From an uncultured Flavobacteriaceae bacterium (GTDB lineage: Bacteria; Bacteroidota; Bacteroidia; Flavobacteriales; Flavobacteriaceae), in assembly GCA_905181625.1 (NCBI GenBank), contig CAJIYJ010000005.1, positions 248,001 to 312,000 on the forward strand: DNA of 64,000 nt. Reading direction: 5' to 3'. Shown here piece after piece: positions 49,563-58,704 of this stretch. The position numbers were made by a program, and so were the translations under genes. Position 1 is the stretch's first letter. Each line of letters begins with the position of its first letter. The notes beneath the pieces were generated by a model. The model was not told where the DNA came from. It saw only the letters and a program-made list of their open reading frames with translations, and searched no databases.

Positions 49563-51749
49563 ATGAAGAAAATTATTTTTAATCTATCCTTATTGCTAAT
49601 GTTGTTATCGATAGCTTCATGTAGCAATAACAATAAAAAGCCTCTTGATTCGTCAGACTATGATAGAGCTGCAAAACATTTAGGACAAAACTTAAACAAA
49701 CATTTGTTTAACACCCTTAATTATCAAAGTTGGGATGAAGGCTTTTTCCTTTATAATGTTAAAGGCAAATCAGAAACTAAAGGATATAAACTAAACTTAT
49801 CAACTAACGAGCTGTCGCCTACTTTGAGCCCAAACAAAAGAAAAAGTCAAGACTTCTCTAGAAACAGAAAGGAATTTGTTTCTCCAAATGGCAAGTTAGC
49901 GGCTTTTATAGATAATTATAATTTGTGGGTAAGAAATACAGCTAACGATGTAAAAACCCAGCTAACTTTTGATGGAAAAAAAGATTATGGATATGCAACT
50001 AATAATGCAGGGTGGGTGCAATCGGCTGGTCCGGTTTTAAGGTGGAGTCCAAAATCTAATAAAATTGCAACTTTTAGGCAGGACGCTATAGACGTTGGAG
50101 AAATGTATTTAACCACTACAAACATAGGTCACCCCAAGCTTCAAGCGTGGAAATATGCATTGCCAGGGGACTCCAAAATATTTGAGATAGAAAGGATCAT
50201 AATTGATTTAAAGGCTAATAATAAAATAATAAAGCTGAACATGAAGAATGACTTCCAGCGATCTACAACAACTGATCACATTGCAGGCAGAGGAGGAGAA
50301 TTCTTAGACACCCAGTGGAGTCAAGACGAATCAAGGCTGGCATTTGTTTCATCATCAAGAGACCATAAAGAGGCTCACCTGCAAATTGCAAACGCAAAAA
50401 CAGGAGAGGTTTCTTCAATTTTTAAAGAAAATGTAGAGACGTATTATGAATCTGGTGTAAGAAGCGAAAACTGGGAAGTTTTATTTGAGTCAAATGAATT
50501 TATATGGTATTCTGAAAAAGATAATTGGGGACATTTATACATATATGATTTAAAAACAAAGAAATTAAAAAATCAAATTACAAAAGGAAATTGGCTAGTT
50601 AGAAGCCTGAGACATATTGACCCTTTAACTAGAGAAATATTTTTTACAGCAGGTGGGAAAGAAAAAGGCAACCCTTATCATGTTTATTTTTACAAAGTCA
50701 ATTTTGATGGCAGTGACCTAACCTGTTTAACACCAGAATTTGGAACACACACGATTAATGCTTCTCCAAACTGGAATTATTTTGTAACTACTTATTCAAC
50801 AACAACATCCCCTCCTGTTTCTGTTTTAAAAAACAGAAATGGGGACAAATTAGCAGAATTAGCATCTGCAAACATTACAGCGTTAGAAAAAAACGGATGG
50901 CAAAAGCCCATAGAATTTTCAGTAAAAGCAAGGGATAATAAAACAGACTTATTTGGAATAATGTATGTACCTAGTTATTATACTGAAAATGATAAATATC
51001 CTGTTTTGAATTATATTTATCCTGGACCACAATCTGGCAGCGTTGGAAACTATTCTTTTAATGTTGCTAGACGTGATTATCAGGCCTTAGCAGAACTAGG
51101 GTTTGTTGTAGTTAGTGTAGATGCGATGGGGACTCCTGGAAGATCTAAGTCTTTTCATGACGCATATTATGGAAACATGGGAGATAATGGTTTGCCAGAT
51201 AACATAACTACAATAGAGCAGCTTTCAAGTCGCTATAATTCAATGGACATTTCTAAAGTAGGTGTTTGGGGACATTCTGGTGGTGGATTTGCATCCACAG
51301 CGGCACTTCTTCGTTATCCAAACTTTTATAAAGTTGCCGTTTCTAGTTCAGGAAATCATGACAACAGAAATTATGAAGCAGATTGGGGAGAAAAATGGCA
51401 TGGATTATTAACACCACTTGAACTAGATTTTCAAGACGGAAAATCAGAGTATGACGTAACGAAGTCCAATTATGATATACAGGCAAATCAACTGCTGGCA
51501 GAAAACCTACAAGGCAAGCTGTTAATTTCCCATGGGATGTTAGATGACAATGTACCCCCCTCCAACACTATGCTTGTGGTGGACGCTCTTATTAAAGCAA
51601 ATAAAGATTTTGATTTAATATTATTTCCAAATAAAAGACATGGCTATGGAGATATGAATGATTATATGACAAGAAGAAAATGGGATTATTTTATAAAGCA
51701 TTTAAAAGGAATAGAGCCGCCAAAAAATTATATATTTAGCAAAGACTAA
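49563..51749 (+). CDS. S9-family dipeptidyl peptidase IV-like lipoprotein
   Basis: This 728-residue serine peptidase has a lipoprotein signal (IASCSN, C20), an N-terminal beta-propeller (about 60-460) and a C-terminal alpha/beta-hydrolase domain. The catalytic triad reads S572 in GHSGGGFAS, D661 or D662 in MLDDNVPP, and H693 in NKRHGYG. The nucleophile elbow is GHSGGG rather than the more common GWSYGG. It should trim dipeptides from peptides at the cell surface or in the periplasm. The AMP nucleosidase gene starts only three bases later. Confidence 0.92.
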   Translation: MKKIIFNLSLLLMLLSIASCSNNNKKPLDSSDYDRAAKHLGQNLNKHLFNTLNYQSWDEGFFLYNVKGKSETKGYKLNLSTNELSPTLSPNKRKSQDFSRNRKEFVSPNGKLAAFIDNYNLWVRNTANDVKTQLTFDGKKDYGYATNNAGWVQSAGPVLRWSPKSNKIATFRQDAIDVGEMYLTTTNIGHPKLQAWKYALPGDSKIFEIERIIIDLKANNKIIKLNMKNDFQRSTTTDHIAGRGGEFLDTQWSQDESRLAFVSSSRDHKEAHLQIANAKTGEVSSIFKENVETYYESGVRSENWEVLFESNEFIWYSEKDNWGHLYIYDLKTKKLKNQITKGNWLVRSLRHIDPLTREIFFTAGGKEKGNPYHVYFYKVNFDGSDLTCLTPEFGTHTINASPNWNYFVTTYSTTTSPPVSVLKNRNGDKLAELASANITALEKNGWQKPIEFSVKARDNKTDLFGIMYVPSYYTENDKYPVLNYIYPGPQSGSVGNYSFNVARRDYQALAELGFVVVSVDAMGTPGRSKSFHDAYYGNMGDNGLPDNITTIEQLSSRYNSMDISKVGVWGHSGGGFASTAALLRYPNFYKVAVSSSGNHDNRNYEADWGEKWHGLLTPLELDFQDGKSEYDVTKSNYDIQANQLLAENLQGKLLISHGMLDDNVPPSNTMLVVDALIKANKDFDLILFPNKRHGYGDMNDYMTRRKWDYFIKHLKGIEPPKNYIFSKD

Positions 51750-51751
51750 TT

Positions 51752-52522
51752 ATGAAAACGAAAAAAGAAATTGTTAAGGACTGGATAACTAGATATACTG
51801 GAGTTAAAATAGAGTCTTTCGGAGAGTACATACTATTAACAAATTTCCAAAAATATGTTGAAGAATTTGCTTTATTAAACAAGGTTAAGGTTGATGGTTC
51901 TGAAAAAAACATGCCATCATCAACGCACGATAATATCACTATTATAAATTTTGGAATGGGGAGCCCTAACGCCGCTACCGTGATGGACTTACTTATTGCA
52001 ATAAAGCCTAAAGCAGTTTTGTTTTTAGGAAAGTGTGGAGGATTAAAAAAGAGAATTGGTCTTGGTGATTTCGTTTTACCAATTGGCGCTATTAGAGGAG
52101 AAGGAACTTCTAATGACTACTTCCCTATAGAAGTTCCCGCAATGCCTTCTTTTTCTTTGCAAAGAGCCGTTTCTTCCGCTTTAAAATATCAAAAAATTGA
52201 TTATTGGACTGGTACAGTTTTTACTACAAACAGAAGGGTTTGGGAGTTTGACACGAAATTTAAAAACTACCTTAAAAAAGTAAGAGCTTACTCTATTGAT
52301 ATGGAAACCGCAACGCTTTTTACAGTAGGGTTTCATAATAGAATTCCTATAGGGGCTTTATTGCTGGTAACAGATCAACCAATGGTTCCTGAAGGCGTAA
52401 AAACAGAAGCCAAAGATGATGTAAATTCAGCGTTGTTCGATAAAAAACATTTAATAATAGGAATTGAATCATTAAAGCAGATAATAAACAACGAAGACAC
52501 TATTAGACATTTGAAATTTTGA
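51752..52522 (+). CDS. amn: AMP nucleosidase (short Bacteroidetes type)
   Basis: This 256-residue phosphorylase-fold protein hydrolyses AMP to adenine and ribose-5-phosphate. Signatures include INFGMGSPNAATVMDLL, FLGKCGGLKKRIGLGDFVLP, SIDMETATLF (the catalytic Glu/Asp region) and VTDQPM. It lacks the extra N-terminal domain of E. coli Amn, as is usual in Bacteroidetes. It follows the S9 peptidase within three bases, so both should be expressed together, although the functional link is not obvious. Confidence 0.85.
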   Translation: MKTKKEIVKDWITRYTGVKIESFGEYILLTNFQKYVEEFALLNKVKVDGSEKNMPSSTHDNITIINFGMGSPNAATVMDLLIAIKPKAVLFLGKCGGLKKRIGLGDFVLPIGAIRGEGTSNDYFPIEVPAMPSFSLQRAVSSALKYQKIDYWTGTVFTTNRRVWEFDTKFKNYLKKVRAYSIDMETATLFTVGFHNRIPIGALLLVTDQPMVPEGVKTEAKDDVNSALFDKKHLIIGIESLKQIINNEDTIRHLKF

Positions 52523-52545
52523 TTTTCAAATAATAAAATTAAAAG

Positions 52546-52863
52546 CTAGCCCTTTAATTTGTTTTTTAAACCTAGCCAAGCTCCTCCGTTATAAACAGTA
52601 TTAAATCCTTGAGATAAAAGTATTTTTTTTGCAGAAGCACTTCTCATTCCTGACGCGCAGCAGGTTATAATAGCATTTCCTTTTTTTAAATTTTTTAGTC
52701 CGTTTGAAAGCTCTTGAACAGGAATGTTGACTGACCCTATTATGTGTCCTCTAGAAAATTCATTTTTAGTTCTTACGTCTAAAATAATGGCGCCGGCTAG
52801 AACAAGTTTGTTAAAATCTATTTTAGTTGAAAAGCCAAAAAGTAGTTTTATAAAATCAAACAT
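52546..52863 (-). CDS. Rhodanese-domain protein
   Basis: This 105-residue single-domain sulfurtransferase has the substrate-loop sequence ITCCASGMRSASAKKIL; the active cysteine is the second of CC, followed by ASGMRS instead of the common xxGxRS. AIILDVRTKNEFSRGHIIGSVNIP at the front is the canonical rhodanese block. No signal peptide. It is convergent with amn and lies downstream of the MFS gene on the same strand, 109 bases away. Confidence 0.88.
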   Translation of the reverse strand: MFDFIKLLFGFSTKIDFNKLVLAGAIILDVRTKNEFSRGHIIGSVNIPVQELSNGLKNLKKGNAIITCCASGMRSASAKKILLSQGFNTVYNGGAWLGLKNKLKG

Positions 52864-52972
52864 AATTAAAGGTTTAAGTACGATAAGTTAATGATTTTAA
52901 AAGGAGATATCAGGCTTATATTAAATCTAATTTAAGCCCCGATTTGTTCTCAAACATAAAAAGAAAGATGGG

Positions 52973-54265
52973 TTAGTTTTTAGTATTTATGCACAATTCT
53001 TTTTTAGAATAGTTGTTTGTTAAGTTGGCGAATTTTATTGAAGCCAAGAGTCCTAAAACAGAAAACAGAACTAAAATTGTGAACACGTACTGATGACCAA
53101 GAATACCAGGGTATTTGTCTAAAAAATATCCAATAATTGGACTTGCGAAAATATCAGGAGTATATCCAACGACTGAAATCACTCCAACGGCTGTGCCTGT
53201 CATCAAAAGAGGAATACGACCTTCTTGCATGATAGAGAAATATAAAGCACGAATAGCGTATGTTCCTGTAGCAACAATAATTAGTGAAAAGAAAAAGACA
53301 AAATTCATATTTAATTGAACAATTCCGAAGGCAAAGATTGTGGACCCTATTAGCATAGTAATAAATCCAAAAATAATAAAATAAATATAATTTTTTTTAC
53401 CTGCTAACAATGCAATTATTACACAAACTAATGGTCGAAGATATAATTGTAATGAACCAATGTTTGCAGCTTCTATATGATTGAAAAGCATTACTTCAGA
53501 GGCATATAAAGAGTAAATATCAGTTACCTTATAGCCTACATAAGCAGAAATTATAATAATCATTATTAACCATACGGATTGAATTTTTAAAACCGCCTTA
53601 ACATGAGAAAGTGTAGAGAAAGTGTTTTTAGCTTCACTTTTTTGATTTGATTCCATAAAAAAGAGAACTAAGATCCCGTTTAAAAAAACCATAAATGATG
53701 AAAATAAAATGACATATCTAAAGGCGTCTTTACGTTCAATTAAGCTAGCAGACTCTATATCGTTAGTCAAAAAGAAAGAAAAAATCAACACCCCTAAACT
53801 TCCCATCGATGCGGCTACCAATCCCCTCCCACCATCCAAAAACCCAAAAGCTTGACCCTGGTTTTTAGCACCCCCCCAAACACGGGCGGCCTTAATCATA
53901 GCGCCCCAAAACAAAAACACAGTTGTAAAGCCCCAATAACCATATAAAATTTGCAAGACAAAATAAGAAGGATAAATGGCTAAAACCAGCCCTCCTAAAG
54001 CTGTAAAAAAAAGCGAACTTGCTATTAAATTCTTTGGCTGAAACCTGTCTGAAATTACTCCTCCATATACATAAGATAATAAAGCTACTGTCCCGTAAAC
54101 GGAAAACAAGCTTCCTAGCTGTAGGTTGCTTAAACTGAAAACCTCTAAGAATGTAGGTCTAAAGATTCTGGCTAAAACGTATGGTAATACAAAAATTAAT
54201 TCTCCAGAAAGTATTAATAAAGTTATACTTAAAAAAGAACCCTTTTTAAGTGCAGGATCTTTCAA
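52973..54265 (-). CDS. MFS-family transporter
   Basis: This 430-residue protein has about 12 hydrophobic helices and the MFS loop motif YGGVISDRFQPKNLIASSLF (G-x-x-x-D-R) between helices 2 and 3. It resembles sugar-phosphate/nitrate-type major facilitators of Bacteroidetes, but the substrate cannot be deduced. The upstream gap of 337 bp presumably contains its promoter. Confidence 0.85.
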   Translation of the reverse strand: MKDPALKKGSFLSITLLILSGELIFVLPYVLARIFRPTFLEVFSLSNLQLGSLFSVYGTVALLSYVYGGVISDRFQPKNLIASSLFFTALGGLVLAIYPSYFVLQILYGYWGFTTVFLFWGAMIKAARVWGGAKNQGQAFGFLDGGRGLVAASMGSLGVLIFSFFLTNDIESASLIERKDAFRYVILFSSFMVFLNGILVLFFMESNQKSEAKNTFSTLSHVKAVLKIQSVWLIMIIIISAYVGYKVTDIYSLYASEVMLFNHIEAANIGSLQLYLRPLVCVIIALLAGKKNYIYFIIFGFITMLIGSTIFAFGIVQLNMNFVFFFSLIIVATGTYAIRALYFSIMQEGRIPLLMTGTAVGVISVVGYTPDIFASPIIGYFLDKYPGILGHQYVFTILVLFSVLGLLASIKFANLTNNYSKKELCINTKN

Positions 54266-54602
54266 TTTTCTTGATTTTTCACAATATACATTAATTAAAA
54301 AGGATCAAAAAAAGAAGACATGCCTCTGGTTTCTTTTTTGGAGTAAATAACATTGTCGTTGCCATCACAAGGCCTAAACAAATAAGGCCAAAGACTCTCT
54401 AGGATTTACACGCGTAGGGAATGTTTATTAAAACAATCATAAGGAGAATCCAGTAGCAAGAGTAGAGAATTGTTTCTTAATTTTTTTTAACAATGTATTA
54501 ATCTTTATAAAACTTCTATTATTGCTCGTCAGGATTGAGGATTTTTTAAAGACCTTTCTAAGATACTTACTAGATTAATCCATAAAGCTTAACTTTGCCA
54601 AT
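54266..54602. other. Divergent intergenic region between MFS and DoxX genes
   Basis: This 337-bp gap lies between divergent genes. No credible reading frame is present; the longest has about 24 codons. A run of T's and AT-rich segments fits two outward promoters. The only strong motif is the TAACTTTG box next to the DoxX start. I see no RNA gene or repeat. Confidence 0.5.
54590..54597 (+). promoter_or_regulatory. Putative -7 box for the DoxX gene
   Basis: TAACTTTG matches TAnnTTTG and ends only five bases before the ATG at 54603, so the transcript would be practically leaderless. Confidence 0.45.
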
Positions 54603-54989
54603 ATGATTCCGGAAAAAATTGCATTTCTTTTTGTTTTAGCCTTCTTTTTAATTGTTTTTATTCAAAGCGGTATCGATAAGGTATTTGACTTTAAAGGAAA
54701 CTTAAGTTTTTTGAATGATTTATTAGGGGCCTTCTTTTCGCGGCCATTAATTACGCTTGCTTTGATTTCGGTTACAATATTGGAACTACTTTCTGGGCTG
54801 CTATGCCTAATAGGAATTGTTGATGTTCTTTTTAACGGATCTAATTTTATTGGTCTTCTTGGTCTAATTATAGGATCATTCGCGCTGTTGGTTCTTTTGT
54901 TTGGTCAGCGCGTTTCTAAAAATTATGATGGAGCAAAAACAATAGCTATTTATTTTATTTTAGCAACGATGGGCATTGCGCTGGCCTAG
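54603..54989 (+). CDS. DoxX-like membrane protein
   Basis: This 128-residue protein has four hydrophobic helices and the DoxX-family start, AFFLIVFIQSGIDKVFDFKGN, with the later ISVTILELLSGLLCLIG motif. DoxX-like proteins sit in the inner membrane and have been tied to quinone/thiosulfate redox or stress in a few species; the role here is unknown. It is a single-gene unit ending just before the tRNA-Met terminator. Confidence 0.8.
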   Translation: MIPEKIAFLFVLAFFLIVFIQSGIDKVFDFKGNLSFLNDLLGAFFSRPLITLALISVTILELLSGLLCLIGIVDVLFNGSNFIGLLGLIIGSFALLVLLFGQRVSKNYDGAKTIAIYFILATMGIALA

Positions 54990-55066
54990 TCTATTCTTTT
55001 TAGAAAACACATAGTTTTTGAGACTTTATACCTTTAAGTAAGTTGTTGCTAAACATCTAAAAACAA

Positions 55067-55092
55067 AAAACCCCTCAATTAAGAAGGGTTTT
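55067..55092 (-). terminator. Rho-independent terminator for tRNA-Met (and possibly DoxX)
   Basis: AAAACCC (55067-55073) pairs with GGGTTTT (55086-55092), with extra pairs inside the loop. Read on the minus strand it follows the tRNA 3' end and runs into T's; it may also stop the convergent DoxX transcript. Confidence 0.7.
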
Positions 55093-55097
55093 AAGGG

Positions 55098-55171
55098 TGG
55101 TCCCACCAGGACTCGAACCTGGGACCAATTGATTATGAGTCAACTACTCTAACCAACTGAGCTATAGGACC
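55098..55171 (-). tRNA. tRNA-Met (CAT)
   Basis: The minus strand folds into a 74-nt cloverleaf. The acceptor GGTCCTA pairs with TGGGACC, the D arm includes AGCTCAGTTGG, the anticodon loop CTCATAA presents CAT, and the T arm has GGTTCGAGTCC. The discriminator base is A and CCA is not encoded. Its overall sequence resembles flavobacterial elongator tRNA-Met; a CAT anticodon could also belong to tRNA-Ile2 with lysidine, which sequence alone does not exclude. Confidence 0.93.
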
Positions 55172-55378
55172 TTTGTTTCGTTATAAATAACGAAAAGCAA
55201 ACTTAAGAATTATTAATACTATTTTAAAGGATAACATAACTTAATTATGCGATTATAGTATTCATAATTTCATAACAAGATTCTTAACAAATCCTCAGTA
55301 AAAAGTGTTAAAAAGTGTTAAAACAGCAACTATTAAGTTAATTTTTTGTAAATTAAGTATCTAACTAAAAAATATATT

Positions 55379-56155
55379 ATGGAAAAATTTGTTAACATGG
55401 TTTTGGATTTTCCTCATATGGTAAATCAAAAACTTCCAAAGAATGGCTTTAACGAAATGATGGATAACTCCGAAAAATCAATAAGCGGATGGGTCGGAAC
55501 TTTTTTTAAAGTCGGCGCTTTAGTTGTTCTTATTGCAATGCTTATTTCAGTTTTTACAGGTGGAATGGAGGCTTTTAATGGAGCCGAAGGAGGTCTTGGA
55601 AAAGCTTCCGCTATTGTATGCATGCTAATTCTACTTTATGCTGCATTTCCAATTGCACAAGTAATTAGATCAGCTGGAGATTCTTTAGCGGCATCTAAAA
55701 GTGGAATGGTTGACTTCTTTTTTAAAGATGTGATCGTTGCAAACATTAAAGCTTTTGGACACATTACTGCTTTAGTAGCGTTATTTGGCGCTATTTGCGC
55801 AACTATTGGATGGATTCTTTCTTCAGGAGGAATGTCAATGGACGTTGGTATAGTAGATGGATTTGCAGACGCTTATGGACTTCCTATTGATGCGATGGCA
55901 GCCTTTATGTCCATGCTTGGTCTTGAGTTTGTTGGCGGTGTTATAGAATACTTCTTCAGTATGGATGTTACAGGATCTGAAGCAACAGGCTATAACCTTG
56001 ACGGTGCATTAGCAGTTGGCTGGGAGTATGTTCAGGTAGTAGTAATTCTTGTTCAACTTTATGTAGCATTAGCTTTTTATAGCTTCTTTTATGGAATTTT
56101 AAGTTCTTTATTTAACTGGATAAAGAGCCCTTATTTACCATTTAAATCAAGCTAA
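55379..56155 (+). CDS. Hypothetical multi-pass membrane protein
   Basis: I do not recognise this 258-residue protein. Five hydrophobic stretches are visible: about 44-64 (VGALVVLIAMLISVFTGG), 78-100 (ASAIVCMLILLYAAFPIAQV), 124-150, a weaker one near 170-195, and 214-245 (VQVVVILVQLYVALAFYSFFYG). The N-terminal 40 residues are soluble and the final PYLPFKSS tail is short. Codon usage is G/A-rich and typical of a well-expressed gene here, and it has a strong terminator. No conserved catalytic motif is apparent. Confidence 0.75.
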   Translation: MEKFVNMVLDFPHMVNQKLPKNGFNEMMDNSEKSISGWVGTFFKVGALVVLIAMLISVFTGGMEAFNGAEGGLGKASAIVCMLILLYAAFPIAQVIRSAGDSLAASKSGMVDFFFKDVIVANIKAFGHITALVALFGAICATIGWILSSGGMSMDVGIVDGFADAYGLPIDAMAAFMSMLGLEFVGGVIEYFFSMDVTGSEATGYNLDGALAVGWEYVQVVVILVQLYVALAFYSFFYGILSSLFNWIKSPYLPFKSS

Positions 56156-56185
56156 GCGATTAGCTTTATAAATTTAATTTAATAA

Positions 56186-56224
56186 AAAAAGCCCTTTCTA
56201 ATAATTTAGATAGGGCTTTTTTTT
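56186..56224 (+). terminator. Rho-independent terminator
   Basis: AAAAAGCCCT (56186-56195) pairs with AGGGCTTTTT (56212-56221), with an inner TCTAA/TTAGA stem, followed by T's. It lies after the membrane-protein gene and before the convergent NTF2-like gene, so it probably works in both directions. Confidence 0.85.
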
Positions 56225-56241
56225 AATTCTAAAATAAAAGG

Positions 56242-56799
56242 TTATTCCGCTGGAACAGGTAATGTAGCAGCTCTTTCGTAAACATAAAAAGCGCCAACCT
56301 TACCGTCTTTAATAAAGGCATCCATAATTTGACTAGCATTAATCACCTCTCCTTCAACCTCAAGAGAAAGGTCACTACCAGAAATTACCCATTGCCCATC
56401 TTGACCTTCAACCTCCATGGTGTAAGAAAAGTAGGGATCCCATTTTGGGTTATTATTTTCAAACCATTCAGACAAAAATTCGCTATGAGCTTGAGCCCCT
56501 TTTATGTATTCTCCTCTAGGGCCCCAAATAGCAATAGAATCATGACTCATAGAGGCAATTTTAGCTAAATCTCTTTTGTTGTGAGCGTCGATATATTCAT
56601 CCCATAATTTTAAATTTGAAGGATCTCCATCATAAACATCAGATCTTCCATCAGCTGTAGATAAATATCCCGCAGGGTTATTAACCTCAACTTCTACAAT
56701 CTCCGCGTCAGGAGACATTGACGCTGCTACTTTTTGCACAGCAGTATTATTGCAAGAAGTCAATAAACTTAAAGCAAATAATAATAATAAATTTCTCAT
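56242..56799 (-). CDS. NTF2-like lipoprotein
   Basis: This 185-residue lipoprotein (signal ending LLTSC, C16) has a SnoaL/NTF2-type domain from about residue 60: LWDEYIDAHNKRDLAKIASMSHDSIAIWGPRGEYIKGAQAH, then beta strands PYFSYTMEVEGQDGQWVISG. The preceding 30-residue linker is acidic (DGRSDVYDGDPSN). The function is unknown. It is convergent with the membrane-protein gene and diverges from the TIM-barrel gene. Confidence 0.75.
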   Translation of the reverse strand: MRNLLLLFALSLLTSCNNTAVQKVAASMSPDAEIVEVEVNNPAGYLSTADGRSDVYDGDPSNLKLWDEYIDAHNKRDLAKIASMSHDSIAIWGPRGEYIKGAQAHSEFLSEWFENNNPKWDPYFSYTMEVEGQDGQWVISGSDLSLEVEGEVINASQIMDAFIKDGKVGAFYVYERAATLPVPAE

Positions 56800-56818
56800 A
56801 AAATTTTTTTAGATAGAC

Positions 56819-56826
56819 TAAAGATA
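56819..56826 (-). promoter_or_regulatory. Possible -7 box for the NTF2-like lipoprotein gene
   Basis: The minus strand reads TATCTTTA, seven of eight matches to TAnnTTTG, 20 bases before the ATG. Confidence 0.3.
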
Positions 56827-56905
56827 GTAAACGGAATCTATTTCATTTATTTTCCGAAGTATTTTACTTATCTTCAGCTTCAAACAATTAACATTTTAAC
56901 ATTAA

Positions 56906-57772
56906 ATGAAAAGAAGAAATTTTATTTTAAATAGTTCAATTATGTCAGCATCATTGATAGCTCCCCTTTCTATTAGCGGCTGTAGTTTTAACGAAAGCAG
57001 CCAAAAAAACATTATCGGAATTCAGTTATATTCTGTCAGAGATGAAATGGTTAAAAATCCAAAAGAAACTTTAACGAAAATAGCTTCATATGGATATAAA
57101 TATGTTGAAGGCTATGAAGGAAGTCTAGGACTTTTTTGGGGGATGACTAATTTAGAATTTAAAAAATTTCTTGATGATTTAGGCTTGACAATGATTTCTA
57201 GTCACTGTGGAGACACGAACAATTTAGAAAGCTTTAACAAGAAGTCTTCTCAGGCAGCTGAAATTGGAATGAAGCATTTGATTTGTCCATGGGCTGAAGG
57301 AGATAGAACAATTGATCAATTTAAAAGAAACGCAGAAATTTTTAATAAATGTGGAGAAATTTCTCAACAAAATGGAATGAAATTTGCCTATCACAATCAT
57401 GATTATTCTTTCAAAAAAGTAGAAGGAGAGTATTTACAAGATGTGTTAATGACCAACACAGATATAAATTTAGTTGATTATGAAATGGATATTTATTGGG
57501 TTGTAGCCGCTGGAGAGGATCCAATAAAATGGTTTAACAAGTATCCCGACAGATTCAATTATTGCCATGTTAAAGATTATTTAGCCCTTGCAGAGAATAA
57601 ATCTGAATCTTGTTCACTTGGAAAGGGGTCTATTGATTTCCCAGCTATTTTAGCTCACGGAAAAACAAAAGGGCTTAAGAATTATATAGTTGAACAGGAG
57701 CAGTATACAGGTACAAGCCAACTAGAGGCTGCGAAAGATAATTTCAATTACATGAAATCTCTAAAAGTATAA
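56906..57772 (+). CDS. Exported TIM-barrel sugar isomerase/epimerase-like protein
   Basis: This 288-residue protein has a Tat-like start (KRRNFILNSSIMSASLIAPL) that ends in a lipobox-like SGC, then an xylose-isomerase-like TIM barrel: IGIQLYSVRDEMVKNPKETL, YKYVEGYEGS, MISSHCG, FAYHNHDYSF, NLVDYEMDIYWV, YCHVKDY and a late EQEQYTG, which together hold metal-binding residues (E, H, D, E). Such proteins act on sugar phosphates or inositol-type compounds in related bacteria. The substrate is not known. Confidence 0.85.
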   Translation: MKRRNFILNSSIMSASLIAPLSISGCSFNESSQKNIIGIQLYSVRDEMVKNPKETLTKIASYGYKYVEGYEGSLGLFWGMTNLEFKKFLDDLGLTMISSHCGDTNNLESFNKKSSQAAEIGMKHLICPWAEGDRTIDQFKRNAEIFNKCGEISQQNGMKFAYHNHDYSFKKVEGEYLQDVLMTNTDINLVDYEMDIYWVVAAGEDPIKWFNKYPDRFNYCHVKDYLALAENKSESCSLGKGSIDFPAILAHGKTKGLKNYIVEQEQYTGTSQLEAAKDNFNYMKSLKV

Positions 57773-57778
57773 GTTACT

Positions 57779-58630
57779 TTAGAGCTTAACACTAGATTTA
57801 ATAAAATTTATTGTAATGAGCACGACTTCTTTTAATTCCTTTGGAAGAAAGTCAAATTTCCACGGATGTTTTGCAGAAAAAGTATGATCCCCGTTTTCGA
57901 TTAATTTAAGTTGACTTGTTGAACTCCAAGTCATCAGTTTTTTTCCTTCCGACGGAAGAACTCTTATATCTTTTTGACCATGAATAATTAAATAGGGGAT
58001 TTTTAAGCCTTCTACAGCAGACTTAATATTTAATCTGTCTTCATTCTTTTTGAAATCTTCATAAAATTGAAAAAAATGAGGCATAGACTGTTTGGTTCGC
58101 TGATTTTCAACATACATTACTCCTTTTTCCTTCCAATCTTTCCAACTTTGAGTGTTTTCTTTAAATCTAATTTTAAAATCACTGACTCCTGCCCAAGTAA
58201 TAACGGTTCTTACTAATGAATTTTCAGAAGCTTTAATTAACACCGATCCACCTCCTCTACTATGCCCAATTAAAATAATAGTATTTAAATCAATATTCTT
58301 ATAATTAGATTTTTTAAAATAAGTCAAAACTCTTTCCAAGTCATCTAGCTCGTGAGAATAATTATTGTTTCCAAAAGCATTTAAATCAGGAAAATCAATA
58401 GGGTTCTTTAAGGTTCCTCCATTGTGAGAAAAGTTAAACTTTACGAAAAACAAATTATTTTTAGCAAACTCTTTTCCAACGAGATCCCAAGCACCCCAAT
58501 CTTTAAACCCCTTATATCCATGAGAAAAAATAACTAATGGTTTTTTAGTGGAGTTGTCATTGTGAAAAACATCAAAAAGAATAATTTTCTTGTTTTTGTC
58601 TTCAAGAATCAAGTTTTTTTTAATAATCAT
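57779..58630 (-). CDS. Alpha/beta-hydrolase, dienelactone-hydrolase-like
   Basis: This 283-residue enzyme shows FSHGYKGFKDWGAW, the nucleophile elbow GHSRGGGS (Ser near residue 121), a late aspartate in IIHGQKDIRVLP and histidine in GDHTFS. There is no signal peptide, so it is probably cytoplasmic. It resembles bacterial acyl or peptide hydrolases without a precise substrate. It diverges from the M28 carboxypeptidase-like gene across 74 bp. Confidence 0.85.
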   Translation of the reverse strand: MIIKKNLILEDKNKKIILFDVFHNDNSTKKPLVIFSHGYKGFKDWGAWDLVGKEFAKNNLFFVKFNFSHNGGTLKNPIDFPDLNAFGNNNYSHELDDLERVLTYFKKSNYKNIDLNTIILIGHSRGGGSVLIKASENSLVRTVITWAGVSDFKIRFKENTQSWKDWKEKGVMYVENQRTKQSMPHFFQFYEDFKKNEDRLNIKSAVEGLKIPYLIIHGQKDIRVLPSEGKKLMTWSSTSQLKLIENGDHTFSAKHPWKFDFLPKELKEVVLITINFIKSSVKL

Positions 58631-58652
58631 ATTAAACTAGTATTAGCTTTTA

Positions 58653-58682
58653 TTGTCAGATTAAAAATACCCGTTATATTTA
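58653..58682 (+). promoter_or_regulatory. Candidate promoter for the M28 peptidase gene
   Basis: TTG (58653-58655) and TATATTTA (58675-58682) are separated by 19 bases, matching the Bacteroidetes -33/-7 layout with one mismatch in the -7 box. The ATG follows 22 bases later. Confidence 0.5.
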
Positions 58683-58704
58683 TATAATCATAAAACTTAT
58701 TAAA

